Part shown: in pieces, positions 29,373-39,220 of the stretch
Numbering within the stretch: the first letter of the stretch is position 1
Layout: every line of letters starts with the position of its first letter
Assembly: GCA_018713145.1 (NCBI GenBank)
Contig: DVFP01000015.1
Location: 1-64,000 of the forward strand
From: Candidatus Scybalocola faecavium
GTDB lineage: Bacteria; Bacillota; Clostridia; Lachnospirales; Lachnospiraceae
Direction of reading: 5' to 3'
Length of the DNA: 64,000 nucleotides
The notes under the pieces: generated by a model
Seen by the model: only the letters and a program-made list of their open reading frames with translations
Told to the model about the DNA's origin: nothing
The model's database searches: none
Program-made: the position numbers and the translations under genes

Positions 29373-31292
29373 ATGTCAAAAAATACATACGATGCTGGCA
29401 GTATTTCCGTGCTGGAAGGCCTTGAGGCTGTAAGAAAAAGGCCGGGAATGTATATCGGCAGTGTTTCCCGAAAAGGACTGAATCATCTGATCTATGAGAT
29501 CGTAGATAATTCTGTGGACGAGCATCTTGCCGGTTATTGTGACCAGATCCGGGTTTGCCTGGAAAAGGATGGTTCTGCCACAATTTCCGATAACGGCCGG
29601 GGGATCCCTGTAGATCTTCACAGTAAAGGGGTTTCCGCGGAAAGAGTTGTTTTTACTACACTTCATGCCGGCGGAAAATTTGATGATTCTGTTTATAAAA
29701 CCAGCGGAGGTCTCCACGGCGTAGGCTCTTCTGTTGTCAATGCCCTCTCCGCTTATCTGGATGTACAGATCTCCCGGGACGGCTATATCCACCACGACCG
29801 ATATGAACGGGGCATCCCTGTCATTCCTCTGGAAAACGGACTGCTCCCTACAATAGGACGTACAAAAAAGACAGGTACTACCATTAATTTCCTTCCGGAT
29901 GGAGAAATTTTTGAAAAAACCCGTTTTAAAGAAGATGAGATCAAAAGCAGGCTCCACGAAACCGCTTATCTTAATCCAAAGCTGACCATTATTTTTGAAG
30001 ACCGGCGTCAGGAACCTGCAGAGCATATGGAATTCCATGAAGAGGAAGGTATCATCGGCTTTGTGCGGGATCTGAATAAAAATAAAGAATGTATCCACGA
30101 GCCCATTTATTTTAAGGGCGAATCTGAAGGAATCACTGTAGAAGCAGCCTTCCAGTATGTTAATGAATTTCATGAAAATGTCCTTGGATTCTGCAACAAT
30201 ATTTATAATGCCGAAGGAGGCACCCACATTACCGGTTTTAAGACCATGTTCACTACAGTAATGAACAGCTATGCCCGGGAACTGGGGATCTTAAAAGAAA
30301 AGGACGCCAATTTTACAGGAACAGACATACGAAACGGCATGACCGCAGTGATCTCCATTAAACACCCCGCCCCCCGCTTTGAAGGGCAGACAAAAACAAA
30401 GCTGGATAACCAGGATGCTGCCCGTGCTACCAGCAAAGTCACCGGCGAGGAGATACAGCTTTATTTTGACCGTAATCTGGATGTATTAAAAAATGTCCTT
30501 GCCTGCGCCCAAAAAGCGGCGAAAATCCGCAAGTCGGAAGAAAGAGCCAAAACAAACCTGCTGACCAAGCAGAAGTTTTCCTTCGATTCTAACGGAAAGC
30601 TGGCCAACTGCGAAAGCAGGGATCCCAGCCAGTGTGAAATTTTTATTGTAGAGGGAGATTCCGCCGGCGGTTCGGCAAAAACCGCCCGTGACCGTAATTT
30701 TCAGGCCATTCTTCCGATCCGGGGAAAAATCCTCAATGTAGAAAAGGCAAGCATTGACAAGGTTTTGGCTAATGCGGAGATCAAAACCATGATCAACGCC
30801 TTCGGCTGCGGATTCTCCGAAGGCTACGGCAACGACTTTGATATCACCAAACTGCGCTATAATAAAATCATTATCATGGCTGATGCGGATGTGGATGGCG
30901 CCCATATCTGCACGCTTCTGCTTACTTTATTTTACCGCTTTATGCCGGAGCTGATCTATGAAGGCCATGTTTATATCGCCATGCCCCCTTTATATAAAGC
31001 AATGCCGGCCCGGGGCAAAGAGGAATATCTTTATGATGATAAAGCTTTGGAAAAATACCGAAAGACTCACAAAGGTTCCTTTACCCTTCAGCGTTATAAA
31101 GGTCTTGGTGAAATGGACGCGCAGCAGCTTTGGGAAACTACGTTAAATCCTGAAACCCGCATCCTTAAGCTGGTCGAAATCGAAGATGCCCGTATGGCTT
31201 CTGATGTTACGGAAATGCTCATGGGTACAGATGTTCCGCCCCGCCGGGCTTTTATCTACAGCCATGCTCAGGATGCTGAGCTGGACATTTAA
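29373..31292 (+). CDS. parE: Type II topoisomerase subunit B (ParE type)
   Basis: ATPase subunit of a type IIA topoisomerase, predicted to pair with the next gene to form topoisomerase IV, which decatenates daughter chromosomes. The 639 residues show the GHKL ATP site (EIVDNSVDEHLAG, DNGRGIP, SGGLHGVGSSVVNALS), the transducer domain, and the TOPRIM domain with VEGDSAGGSAK and ADADVDGAHI, then RYKGLGEMD. The length and the short-tailed partner favour ParE over GyrB, but a GyrB label cannot be excluded from sequence alone. AAAGGAG precedes the ATG. parC follows after about 100 bases with no terminator. Confidence 0.9.
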   Translation: MSKNTYDAGSISVLEGLEAVRKRPGMYIGSVSRKGLNHLIYEIVDNSVDEHLAGYCDQIRVCLEKDGSATISDNGRGIPVDLHSKGVSAERVVFTTLHAGGKFDDSVYKTSGGLHGVGSSVVNALSAYLDVQISRDGYIHHDRYERGIPVIPLENGLLPTIGRTKKTGTTINFLPDGEIFEKTRFKEDEIKSRLHETAYLNPKLTIIFEDRRQEPAEHMEFHEEEGIIGFVRDLNKNKECIHEPIYFKGESEGITVEAAFQYVNEFHENVLGFCNNIYNAEGGTHITGFKTMFTTVMNSYARELGILKEKDANFTGTDIRNGMTAVISIKHPAPRFEGQTKTKLDNQDAARATSKVTGEEIQLYFDRNLDVLKNVLACAQKAAKIRKSEERAKTNLLTKQKFSFDSNGKLANCESRDPSQCEIFIVEGDSAGGSAKTARDRNFQAILPIRGKILNVEKASIDKVLANAEIKTMINAFGCGFSEGYGNDFDITKLRYNKIIIMADADVDGAHICTLLLTLFYRFMPELIYEGHVYIAMPPLYKAMPARGKEEYLYDDKALEKYRKTHKGSFTLQRYKGLGEMDAQQLWETTLNPETRILKLVEIEDARMASDVTEMLMGTDVPPRRAFIYSHAQDAELDI

Positions 31293-31400
31293 TCGCTGGA
31301 GGGATTTTCCTGTCAGAAAAGCAAACGGATCCATTTATGGATGAGATGTCACTGTTCATCCTGTAAACAGTAACATATGATCAAAGAGGTTGAATAATTT

Positions 31401-33644
31401 ATGAATAAAGAAGAACAGATCTTGCGCACCGAGTATTCGGAAATCATGCAAAAATCCTATATTGATTATGCCATGAGTGTTATTATCGCCCGTGCCCTGC
31501 CGGATGTCCGGGATGGTTTAAAGCCTGTACAGCGGCGCACCCTTTATGACATGAACGAACTTGGCATCCGATATGACCGGCCTTATCGAAAATGCGCCCG
31601 TATTGTTGGCGATACCATGGGTAAGTACCATCCTCACGGAGATACCTCCATTTATGAAGCTTTGGTGGTTATGGCCCAGGATTTTAAAAAAGGCCTTCCC
31701 CTGGTAGACGGCCATGGTAATTTTGGTTCCATCGAAGGCGATGGCGCAGCTGCCATGCGTTATACTGAAGCCCGGCTGGCAAAAGTCACCCAGGAAGCCT
31801 TTTTATCGGATCTGGATAAAGATGTGGTAGATTTTGTCCCTAACTTTGATGAAACTGAAAAAGAGCCTTCCGTTCTGCCTGTGCGTATTCCAAACCTGCT
31901 GGTCAACGGTTCCGATGGTATTGCTGTAGGCATGGCCACCAGCATCCCGCCCCACAATCTGGGTGAGGTTATCGACGGGGTAAAGGCCTATATGGATAAT
32001 AACCAGATTACCACCCGTGAGCTGATGCATTACATTAAAGGCCCTGATTTTCCTACCGGAGGCATTGTCATTAATAAAGATGAGCTGGAACAGATTTATG
32101 AGACCGGCCAGGGAAAGATCAAACTTCGGGGACGAGTTTCAGTAGAAAAGGTAAAAGGCGGCCGGGAACGCCTTGTCATCAGCGAAATCCCCTATACCAT
32201 GATCGGCGCCAATATCGGCAAGTTTCTAAATGATGTGTACAGTCTTGTAGAAACAAAAAAGACAACGGATATTGTAGATATTTCCAACCAGTCCTCCAAA
32301 GAGGGCATCCGTATCGTCCTTGAGCTGAAAAAAAATGCAGACATTGAACAGCTGACCAATATGCTGTACAAAAAAACCCGACTTGAAGATAGCTTTGGCG
32401 TTAATATGCTGGCCGTTGCCAACGGGCGTCCGGAAACTCTCGGTCTGAAAGGAATCATTGAATATTTTCTGGATTTCCAGTTTGAGATCGCGACTCGGAA
32501 ATACCGAAATCTTCTTTCCAAAGAACTGGAAAAGAAAGAAATCCAGGAAGGACTTATGAAAGCCTGCGATGTCATTGACCTGATCATTGAGATCCTGCGA
32601 GGCAGCCAGAATCTCAAGCAGGCTAAGTCATGTCTTGTAGACGGTATTACCGAGGGGATTCGCTTTAAAACAAAGGCATCTGAGAAAGCGGCTTCAAAGC
32701 TGCGCTTTACAGAAAAACAGGCTTCCGCGATTTTGGAAATGCGTCTTTACAAGCTTATCGGTCTTGAAATTGCCGCATTGGAACAGGAACATGAAAAAAC
32801 ACTGAAAAATATTGCTTCTTATGAAGATATTCTGGAAAACCACTCCAGCATGTCCAGGGTGATAAAAAAGGAACTGGATCAGATCAAAAAAGCCTATGCT
32901 GTTCCCAGAAAAACCACTATTGAAAACGCAAAAGCCGCTGTTTATGAAGAAAAGAAATTTGAGGAAATGGAAGTCGTATTTCTCATGGACCGGTTCGGCT
33001 ACTGTAAATGCATTGACCCTCAAACTTATGAACGGAACCGGGAGGCTGCAGAAAGTGAAAACAAATATGTTTTCCGATGTATGAACACAGACCGAATTGC
33101 TGTATTTACCCATACCGGCCGGCTCCACTTGATCAAAGCCTCCGATGTGCCTCTTGGTCGTTTTCGGGATAAAGGCCTTCCGGCAGATAATCTGTGTAAT
33201 TATGACAGCTCCGGGGAACGGATGATCTATGTGGACGCTTTAAGCCATGTTATCTCCTCCAAACTTCTTTTTGCCAGCAAAAACGGTTATCTGAAGGTTG
33301 TATCCGGAGAAGAATTTGATGTAAGCAAACGGACCATAGCTGCTACAAAGCTTATGGAAAACGACATCATGACAGGTATCTTCCCCTTAAACGGAGAAAA
33401 AAATATTGTCCTTCAGACAAAAAACGGTGTTTTTATACGATTTTTAACAGAAGAAATACCGGAAAAGAAAAAAGGAGCCATCGGCGTCCGCAGTATCCGC
33501 CTTGCTGACCAGGACAGTGTGGAACATCTTTGGCTTTTAACAAATCCTTCTGAAGAATCCATCCAATATAACGATAAAACGATCCCAGCGACTCGGATCA
33601 AGCTTTCAAAAAGAGATACAAAAGGCACAAAGCTCAGACTGTAA
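31401..33644 (+). CDS. parC: Type II topoisomerase subunit A (ParC type)
   Basis: DNA-cleaving subunit, 747 residues. The breakage-reunion domain contains [17 protein letters not shown], the quinolone-region helix [13 protein letters not shown] and the catalytic tyrosine in [13 protein letters not shown]. In the helix, the position of E. coli GyrA Ser83 is Thr and that of Asp87 is Glu. A coiled-coil and a beta-pinwheel-like C-terminal region follow. The GyrA-box signature QRRGGKG is not present in the tail, which points to decatenation rather than gyrase supercoiling and therefore to ParC. Confidence 0.9.
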   Translation: MNKEEQILRTEYSEIMQKSYIDYAMSVIIARALPDVRDGLKPVQRRTLYDMNELGIRYDRPYRKCARIVGDTMGKYHPHGDTSIYEALVVMAQDFKKGLPLVDGHGNFGSIEGDGAAAMRYTEARLAKVTQEAFLSDLDKDVVDFVPNFDETEKEPSVLPVRIPNLLVNGSDGIAVGMATSIPPHNLGEVIDGVKAYMDNNQITTRELMHYIKGPDFPTGGIVINKDELEQIYETGQGKIKLRGRVSVEKVKGGRERLVISEIPYTMIGANIGKFLNDVYSLVETKKTTDIVDISNQSSKEGIRIVLELKKNADIEQLTNMLYKKTRLEDSFGVNMLAVANGRPETLGLKGIIEYFLDFQFEIATRKYRNLLSKELEKKEIQEGLMKACDVIDLIIEILRGSQNLKQAKSCLVDGITEGIRFKTKASEKAASKLRFTEKQASAILEMRLYKLIGLEIAALEQEHEKTLKNIASYEDILENHSSMSRVIKKELDQIKKAYAVPRKTTIENAKAAVYEEKKFEEMEVVFLMDRFGYCKCIDPQTYERNREAAESENKYVFRCMNTDRIAVFTHTGRLHLIKASDVPLGRFRDKGLPADNLCNYDSSGERMIYVDALSHVISSKLLFASKNGYLKVVSGEEFDVSKRTIAATKLMENDIMTGIFPLNGEKNIVLQTKNGVFIRFLTEEIPEKKKGAIGVRSIRLADQDSVEHLWLLTNPSEESIQYNDKTIPATRIKLSKRDTKGTKLRL

Positions 33645-33677
33645 AATAAAAGACCGGTTTCCGCCGGTCTTTTATTT
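33644..33677. terminator. Bidirectional terminator between parC and the glycosyltransferase
   Basis: A perfect 14-bp stem AAATAAAAGACCGG / CCGGTCTTTTATTT with a short loop, giving T-rich ends on both strands. Confidence 0.9.
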
Positions 33678-33724
33678 ATGCACTTTAACAATAAAGGCAG
33701 CGATGCCTGACCTGCACATTTCTC

Positions 33725-35044
33725 TTACTGAAGCAGGTTAAAAATATTTTCCCGCCCCTTTGCTGCCAAGGCTTCAAACATCTCCCGCTCCTGAGGGGTA
33801 AAGCCTGCAAAAAACGCCTGTTCACAGTCTTTATCTGCCACAATAAAATCATCCATGGCAGACTCTGCCTTTTTCATTAATTCAATAGAACAAAGCTTCC
33901 CTTTAGAATCTCCGGCCTTTTTTTCTTCGGTTTTGATCAAGCCCTTTGAGGTCAGACGACTAAGACATGAGGACAACTTTTTCCCTGTCATCCCGCTAAC
34001 GTCCTCCAGGTCTTTTTTCCTGCAGGGCATGGGCAGATCTGCAATACAAAGCATAACCCAGGCGTCCTCAAAAGTCAGGTTATTCCTCAAAGCCGCCGGG
34101 CGGAGATAATATTCCAAAAGTTTTTTCTCCCGGTAAAGATTCTTTAAATTTCCTGTTCCTCTTAATGCAGGAGGACAGACCCGGACCCTCTCTTCCCCCA
34201 GTTTCTTTGAGCCGGGAAAAATGGAAGGAGGAACAATACCGTCTCCCGCTGCATCCAGCAAAAACCGATACACCTGAAGGCGGTTTTTTTCATAGTCCGT
34301 TTCATCCAATATGTGCTTATAAAAATTATTATAATACTCAAAAACCATACGCTTCATGTGAATGGATCTGGGCAGGCTGAAACTCTGGCTGACCAGGGAG
34401 CCTTTCGTGCGTACATAATAATAAACCGGTGTACACAGCACATAAATCGTCTGGGCATGGCGGATATATTCCAGGTTAAACATAAAATCTTCACACCAGC
34501 TGATAGCCAGATCCATACGCAAACCATACTTTTCCATCATCTCACGCCGGTAAAACTTGTTCCACAAAACACCGTAGTAAAAATCAGCAGGCTTCTCCAA
34601 CATATAGGCAGCAAACTTTTCCACACTCATAACGCCGCCATTTTCAATATCCCCTTTTCTGGAAACCCGCTCTCCCGCAACCCGGTAAAAGTCACTAATG
34701 ACCATATCACAGCCGGATTCTCTGGCAGCCCGCACCATGAGACGAGTTGCATCCGGAGTAATCCAATCATCGCTGTCCGCAAACTGGATAAACTCTCCCC
34801 TGGCCAGGCTGATCCCCTGATTTCTTGAATCAGATACACCGGAATTTTCTTTATGGATCACCTTGACCCGGCCATCCTTTTTTAAATATCCATCGCAGAT
34901 TTCTCCCGATCCGTCGGTACTTCCGTCATCGACCAGGATCAGCTCAAATTCCTTATATTCCTGATTTAAAATACTGTCCACACAACGCTTCAGCGATTCC
35001 CGGGCATTATAAACAGGGACAATAATACTCACTACAGGATCCAT
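33725..35044 (-). CDS. Glycosyltransferase family 2 fused to a MarR-like winged helix
   Basis: A 439-residue protein with two unrelated parts. Residues from about 3 to 260 are a GT-A glycosyltransferase: VSIIVPVYNARESL, LVDDGSTDGSG and the DXD-like FADSDDW, with CEDFMFN later as the catalytic-base region. From about residue 290 the sequence reads like a MarR regulator: FEDAWVMLCIADLP, then KKDLEDVSGMTGKKLSSCLS as a helix-turn-helix, RLTSKGLIKTE as recognition helix and wing, and a long C-terminal helix. No transmembrane helix is seen. ATG 35044 has an AGGAAG site nine bases upstream inside the end of nagA. The role is unknown; neighbouring nagA hints at amino-sugar metabolism. Confidence 0.85.
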   Translation of the reverse strand: MDPVVSIIVPVYNARESLKRCVDSILNQEYKEFELILVDDGSTDGSGEICDGYLKKDGRVKVIHKENSGVSDSRNQGISLARGEFIQFADSDDWITPDATRLMVRAARESGCDMVISDFYRVAGERVSRKGDIENGGVMSVEKFAAYMLEKPADFYYGVLWNKFYRREMMEKYGLRMDLAISWCEDFMFNLEYIRHAQTIYVLCTPVYYYVRTKGSLVSQSFSLPRSIHMKRMVFEYYNNFYKHILDETDYEKNRLQVYRFLLDAAGDGIVPPSIFPGSKKLGEERVRVCPPALRGTGNLKNLYREKKLLEYYLRPAALRNNLTFEDAWVMLCIADLPMPCRKKDLEDVSGMTGKKLSSCLSRLTSKGLIKTEEKKAGDSKGKLCSIELMKKAESAMDDFIVADKDCEQAFFAGFTPQEREMFEALAAKGRENIFNLLQ

Positions 35045-35057
35045 CGACAAACACTTC

Positions 35058-36200
35058 CTAAACAATCCTATGTCCTTTTACAAAGGTATCTTTTACGTTA
35101 TAATCACTATCCAGAATAACGACATCTGCATCTTTTCCAGGCTCTAAACTTCCGATCCTGTGCTCAAGTCCGATGACTTTTGCAGGATTTTCCGTAAACA
35201 TAGGCAATACCTGAGCCAAAGTTTTCCCGGTAAATGCAATAACATTTTTCAATGCCTGTCCTGTGGTCAGCGTACTTCCCGCTCTTGTTCCATCCTTTAA
35301 ACGGGCGTCTCCGTCAACCACAACGACATCGTTAACACCCAGCTTATAATTTCCATCCGGAAGGCCGGCGGCCATAATAGAATCCGTAATCCCTACCATC
35401 CGATCCATGCCTTTCATTTTTATCAGAAACCTTACTGTCCCGGGATGCAGATGGCGGCCATCACAAATAGCTTCACAATAAATATCCGATTCCAGCACAG
35501 CACCCATAATAGCAGGAGCGTGCTGATGGACCAGCTTCATTGCATTCATCACATGAGTCCCTGAAACAGCCCCATTATGAATACACTTCCATGCTGTTTC
35601 ATAATCCGCGCCGGAATGTCCCATAGCCACGGCAATCCCCATTTCCTTAAAGGCAGGAATCGACTCCGCTGCTCCGGGAACCTCCGGCGATATAGTAATA
35701 TACCGGATATTTCCTTCTGCTGCCTTCTGATATTCGGCAACAAGTTCCACATCCGGCAAACGCAGCAAATGTTCCGGCATAGCGCCTTTATATTCCCGGG
35801 ACAAAAATGGTCCCTCCAAATGAATCCCCGCCAGGTTTGCGCAATTTTTATGCTCTTTTTTATGAGCCACAGCCTCCCGGATCGTGTAGAGCGTCTGCTC
35901 GCAGGTATCTGTAAGAATGGAACACAGCCAGGATGTTGTCCCCTGAGACGCAAAAAAATGTCCCAGCCTTTGAAAATCTTCCCGGGATGCCCCATTAACA
36001 TCCACACCGGCTCCGCCGTGGGTATGTATATCAACAAAACCGGGCACCACATAGGCCCCCCTGGCATCATAAACCACATCCCCCTGATCCGGCTCCCTGT
36101 TGGAACAAAATCCTTTGATCCGGCCATTTTCCAAAAGCAGTCCGGTTTCTTCCATCCTTCCGGAAATATAAACCCGGCCTCCCTTGATCCATGTTTTCAT
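35058..36200 (-). CDS. nagA: N-acetylglucosamine-6-phosphate deacetylase
   Basis: Removes acetate from GlcNAc-6-P, feeding amino sugars from mucin or cell wall into glycolysis or UDP-GlcNAc. The 380 residues form an amidohydrolase barrel with the metal motif DIHTHGGAGVD, HLEGPFLS, the histidine in AMGHSGADYE, and the catalytic aspartate in TDSIMAAGLPDG. The C terminus has the usual GSLEPGKDADVVILD. GGAGG precedes the ATG. nagB is not in the window. The downstream glycosyltransferase starts just after the nagA stop, so they are probably cotranscribed. Confidence 0.95.
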   Translation of the reverse strand: MKTWIKGGRVYISGRMEETGLLLENGRIKGFCSNREPDQGDVVYDARGAYVVPGFVDIHTHGGAGVDVNGASREDFQRLGHFFASQGTTSWLCSILTDTCEQTLYTIREAVAHKKEHKNCANLAGIHLEGPFLSREYKGAMPEHLLRLPDVELVAEYQKAAEGNIRYITISPEVPGAAESIPAFKEMGIAVAMGHSGADYETAWKCIHNGAVSGTHVMNAMKLVHQHAPAIMGAVLESDIYCEAICDGRHLHPGTVRFLIKMKGMDRMVGITDSIMAAGLPDGNYKLGVNDVVVVDGDARLKDGTRAGSTLTTGQALKNVIAFTGKTLAQVLPMFTENPAKVIGLEHRIGSLEPGKDADVVILDSDYNVKDTFVKGHRIV

Positions 36201-36238
36201 AATTTCAAGCCTCCAATGATGCTACATTTTGTAACTTG

Positions 36239-36267
36239 ATTATACGCTGGGACAACTCTAATTTCAA
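36239..36267 (-). promoter_or_regulatory. nagA promoter
   Basis: Minus-strand -35 TTGAAA (36262-36267), 17-bp spacer, -10 TATAAT (36239-36244). Confidence 0.8.
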
Positions 36268-36299
36268 TAATCCACGGATAAATTTCCATATATTTAACT

Positions 36300-36345
36300 T
36301 TATGTGCAGATTTACAGACAGGTCTGCACATAAGCTGTGCAGACC
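36300..36345 (-). terminator. Two mutually exclusive hairpins after bioY
   Basis: GGTCTGCACA (36321-36330) can pair with TGTGCAGACC (36336-36345), and the same segment can instead pair with TTATGTGCAGA (36300-36310). Twelve bases after the bioY stop and before the nagA promoter, so this is probably a bioY terminator region; it lacks a strong T-run. Confidence 0.5.
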
Positions 36346-36356
36346 CACAAGATATT

Positions 36357-36893
36357 TTAGAAATGCAGACTTTTCCGAATCCGTCCTGTCAGACTTGCTG
36401 CAAGAAAGATCTTAACCCCATCTCCTATGAGGAAAGGAAAAACGCAGATCAATAAAGATGGCCATAAGGCATTTCCGGTTATCCACATAAACCAAAGCGT
36501 CCCAAACAGATAGCAGATTGCAAGCCCTGCAGCCATTGCAGCGCAGCATTTTCCGAAAGATGTCCCCCATTTACTGGTAATGGCTCCTACGATCAGGGCG
36601 TCCAGAATATACCCTAAAATATAGCCTCCGGTACTTCCAAACAAGACGCCTGCTCCGCCGGAAAATCCGGCAAATACCGGCAGTCCGCACAGACCTAAAA
36701 GAACATACACGATAATACTTAATGATCCCCCAACCGGTCCCAGCACTGCGCCGCATAGATGGACAGAAAACAACGCCAGATTTATAGGTACCATAGGCAA
36801 TGGTATCTGGATCTGGGAGCATATGGCCGTCAGCGCGGCAAAAACAGCGCAAAACACGATTCTTCCTACAGATAAACTTTTTGATCGCTCCAT
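36357..36893 (-). CDS. bioY: Biotin transporter BioY
   Basis: Substrate-binding membrane (S) component of an ECF-type biotin importer. The 178 residues give about six helices with the family features PLPMVPINLALFSVHLCG, VGGSLSIIVYVLLGLCGLPVFA and GGAGVLFGSTGGYILGY. ECF ATPase genes are not nearby, so it must use a shared energising module or act alone. ATG 36893 is used; a TTG start four codons upstream is possible because the AGGAG site is 12 bases away. A BirA operator overlaps the promoter, which confirms biotin as the likely substrate. Confidence 0.95.
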   Translation of the reverse strand: MERSKSLSVGRIVFCAVFAALTAICSQIQIPLPMVPINLALFSVHLCGAVLGPVGGSLSIIVYVLLGLCGLPVFAGFSGGAGVLFGSTGGYILGYILDALIVGAITSKWGTSFGKCCAAMAAGLAICYLFGTLWFMWITGNALWPSLLICVFPFLIGDGVKIFLAASLTGRIRKSLHF

Positions 36894-37000
36894 AATAAAA
36901 ATCAACTCCTGCTTTTTCTGATACCAGTATATTATAAGTTGCCCGACAAATGGACATGCAACACGGATCGCTCCCCATGACCTTTTGTCGCTTGTCTCAT

Positions 37001-37029
37001 ATTATATCGATGAGTGAAAAGATTGTCAA
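37001..37029 (-). promoter_or_regulatory. Perfect-consensus bioY promoter
   Basis: Minus-strand -35 TTGACA (37024-37029), 17-bp spacer, -10 TATAAT (37001-37006). Confidence 0.92.
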
Positions 37030-37054
37030 CCATTTTATATTTTATAGTTTACAA
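37023..37054 (-). promoter_or_regulatory. BirA (biotin repressor) operator
   Basis: On the minus strand TTGTAAACT-N14-GGTTGACAA, close to the recalled BirA consensus TTGTTAAC(C)-N14-16-GTTAACAA. The right half contains the -35 box, so BirA bound to biotinyl-AMP would block bioY transcription. Confidence 0.85.
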
Positions 37055-37107
37055 TTAACATATAAAAAGGAAGAGCAAAAGTCACCCTTCTGCCCTTATC
37101 CTTATCC

Positions 37108-37788
37108 TTAATCTCCGGCATTCAGTCCTTCCCGGATAATATTCGCTGCCGCATTTTCAATATGCCTGCTGGCCAGTTCGGCTGCCAGTTCCGGGTCCCG
37201 GTTTTTAATCGCCTCCAGAATCGCCTCATGCTCTTCCTGGCACAAAACAGCTCTCTGCCGGCCCTTTAAGGCCCGTTGGCGCACATTTTGTATATACTCA
37301 TGGAAATCCCGCAGCACGTGATTTAAAATAGGACTGTCGCAGGCCCGGTATAATACCTCATGGAATTTTCCATCATACTGATACAACTGATCAAAATGTT
37401 CATGCTCTAAATGGTACCTGGTCATAAACAGGATCTCCTGAGCCTCTTCCAACTGCTCCTTTGTAATGTGCTGGGCGGCCCAGCGGGCACATAAGCCTTC
37501 CAAAAGCGCCCGGATGGCATAAATATCTTCTACATCCTTGCGCTTAATACTGCTGACATAAGCCCCTTTATTCGGGACTGTATGAACCAATCCTTCCAGC
37601 TCCAGCTGGCGTATCGCCTCCCGCACCGGCGTCCGGCTGACGCCATATTCCTTTGCAATAGTATTCTCCCGCAGCTCTTCATGATCCTTATACTTTCCGG
37701 ACAAAATATCCGTCCTTAGCTGTTTATAAACCTTTCCGCGAAGGGAAAGCCCGTCGCCGGGCTCTCCCATAATGTCCAGATGTGTCAT
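37108..37788 (-). CDS. GntR family regulator, FadR/FCD subfamily
   Basis: A 226-residue transcription factor. The N-terminal winged helix has YKQLRTDILSGKYK and ENTIAKEYGVSRTPVREAIRQLELEGLV. The C-terminal all-helical FCD domain has metal-ligand-type residues in DGKFHEVLYRA and the helix EEHEAILEAIKNRD. FCD ligands are usually small organic acids, so citrate, isocitrate or 2-oxoglutarate would be reasonable here. It follows the Re-citrate synthase by 18 bases on the same strand and is probably its local regulator. Confidence 0.92.
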   Translation of the reverse strand: MTHLDIMGEPGDGLSLRGKVYKQLRTDILSGKYKDHEELRENTIAKEYGVSRTPVREAIRQLELEGLVHTVPNKGAYVSSIKRKDVEDIYAIRALLEGLCARWAAQHITKEQLEEAQEILFMTRYHLEHEHFDQLYQYDGKFHEVLYRACDSPILNHVLRDFHEYIQNVRQRALKGRQRAVLCQEEHEAILEAIKNRDPELAAELASRHIENAAANIIREGLNAGD

Positions 37789-37806
37789 GCCTTAACCATT
37801 CTCCAT

Positions 37807-39204
37807 TCATTTATGCTCCAAAGTTTTATTGCAGGCCGTACATGCCCGGTCAATGGCGGCCAGCAGCTCATCGTCTGTCAAAACCGTCACACGGCCTCCC
37901 GCATACTCTGAATCCACCCATTCCTTTACGTGAGCCACTATAGGATCTGTCTTTTCAATAGCATCCTCACCTTTTAGTTTAAAATAGGTATTGATCCAGT
38001 GAGCGATCCCTGCCAGACCGGAAGTGTTGGAAACTGCCACAAGCACCGGACGGTTCAGGAATTTCTCAGTATCAAAAATATTATAAATTTCTTCGTTTTT
38101 AAGAAGTCCGTCTGCATGGATTCCTGCCCGGGTTACGTTAAAGTTCTTTCCCACAAAAGGCGTTCTGGAAGGGATCTTATATCCGATCTCCTTTTCATAA
38201 TACTCTGCCATTTCCGTAATCACCGTTGTATCCATGCCATCTAAAGTTCCCTTTAGCTGAGCATACTCAAACACCATAGCCTCCAGCGGCGTATTTCCCG
38301 TACGCTCGCCAATGCCAAACAGTGAACAATTCACGCCGCATGCGCCATAAAGCCATGCTGTTGTGGAATTTGTAACTGCCTTATAAAAATCGTTATGGCC
38401 ATGCCACTCGATCATTTCCGAAGGCACACCGGCATGTGTATGCAGACCGTAAATGATTCCCGGGACACTCCTAGGAATAGCAGCGCCGGTAAAGTTGACG
38501 CCAAAACCCATCGTATCACAGGCACGGATCTTAACAGGAATGCCATACTCTTTTCCCAGTTTTTCCAGTTCAAGGCAAAACGGAATCACAAAACCATAAA
38601 TATCCGAACGGGTAATATCTTCCAAATGGCACCGGGGCCGCACGCCGGTTTCCAAACATTCCCGCACAACACTTAAATAATGATCCATAGCCTGGCGCCG
38701 GGACATTTTCATTTTATAAAAAATATGATAATCCGAGCAGCTGACTAAAATTCCCGTTTCCTTAATCCCCATCTCTTTAACCAGTTCAAAATCCTTCTTG
38801 TTGGCACGGATCCATGCCGTCACCTCAGGAAATTCATAACCCCGGGACATACATTCATAGGCTGCGTCCCGGTCCTTTTTACTGTACAGGAAAAATTCAC
38901 TCTGCCGGATAATCCCTTTCGGACCTCCCAGACGGTGCATATAATCATACAGGCGGACGATCTGTTCCGTAGAATACGGAGCCCGGGATTGCTGGCCATC
39001 ACGGAATGTTGTATCTGTGATCCAGATATTTTCCGGCATATTAATGGGAACTACTCTCTGGTTAAACACAATCTTGGGAATCTCGTTATACGGGAATAAA
39101 TTTCTAAATGTATTTGGCTCATCCACATCCTGTAAGGTGTAAAAATGCTCTTCAAATGCCAGCAAATTATTATGTGGATTTACAATGATATTGGGATTAT
39201 CCAT
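37807..39204 (-). CDS. Citrate (Re)-synthase, homocitrate/isopropylmalate synthase fold
   Basis: Predicted to condense acetyl-CoA with oxaloacetate to citrate with Re stereochemistry, as in Clostridium kluyveri and some sulfate reducers. The 465 residues carry the DRE-TIM metallolyase signature as ITDTTFRDGQQSRAPYS, the metal-binding histidines in GLHTHAG and EWHGHNDFYKAV, and GERTGNTPLEAMV. The long N-terminal stretch before the barrel and the RDGQQSRAPYS wording fit Re-citrate synthase better than LeuA or NifV, but this is recalled similarity, not a search result. The gene directly follows icd, which supports a 2-oxoglutarate-forming role. ATG 39204 has an AAAGGAGAT site. Confidence 0.82.
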   Translation of the reverse strand: MDNPNIIVNPHNNLLAFEEHFYTLQDVDEPNTFRNLFPYNEIPKIVFNQRVVPINMPENIWITDTTFRDGQQSRAPYSTEQIVRLYDYMHRLGGPKGIIRQSEFFLYSKKDRDAAYECMSRGYEFPEVTAWIRANKKDFELVKEMGIKETGILVSCSDYHIFYKMKMSRRQAMDHYLSVVRECLETGVRPRCHLEDITRSDIYGFVIPFCLELEKLGKEYGIPVKIRACDTMGFGVNFTGAAIPRSVPGIIYGLHTHAGVPSEMIEWHGHNDFYKAVTNSTTAWLYGACGVNCSLFGIGERTGNTPLEAMVFEYAQLKGTLDGMDTTVITEMAEYYEKEIGYKIPSRTPFVGKNFNVTRAGIHADGLLKNEEIYNIFDTEKFLNRPVLVAVSNTSGLAGIAHWINTYFKLKGEDAIEKTDPIVAHVKEWVDSEYAGGRVTVLTDDELLAAIDRACTACNKTLEHK

Positions 39205-39220
39205 CGGTGAAACATCTCCT

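Noticed and set aside
29373..33644. Main gyrB-gyrA pair near the origin of replication
   Set aside because: No dnaA, dnaN or recF is adjacent, and the A subunit lacks the GyrA box, so a parE-parC reading is preferred.
36300..36345. Riboswitch for nagA
   Set aside because: The nagA promoter lies between these hairpins and nagA, so they are not in the nagA leader.
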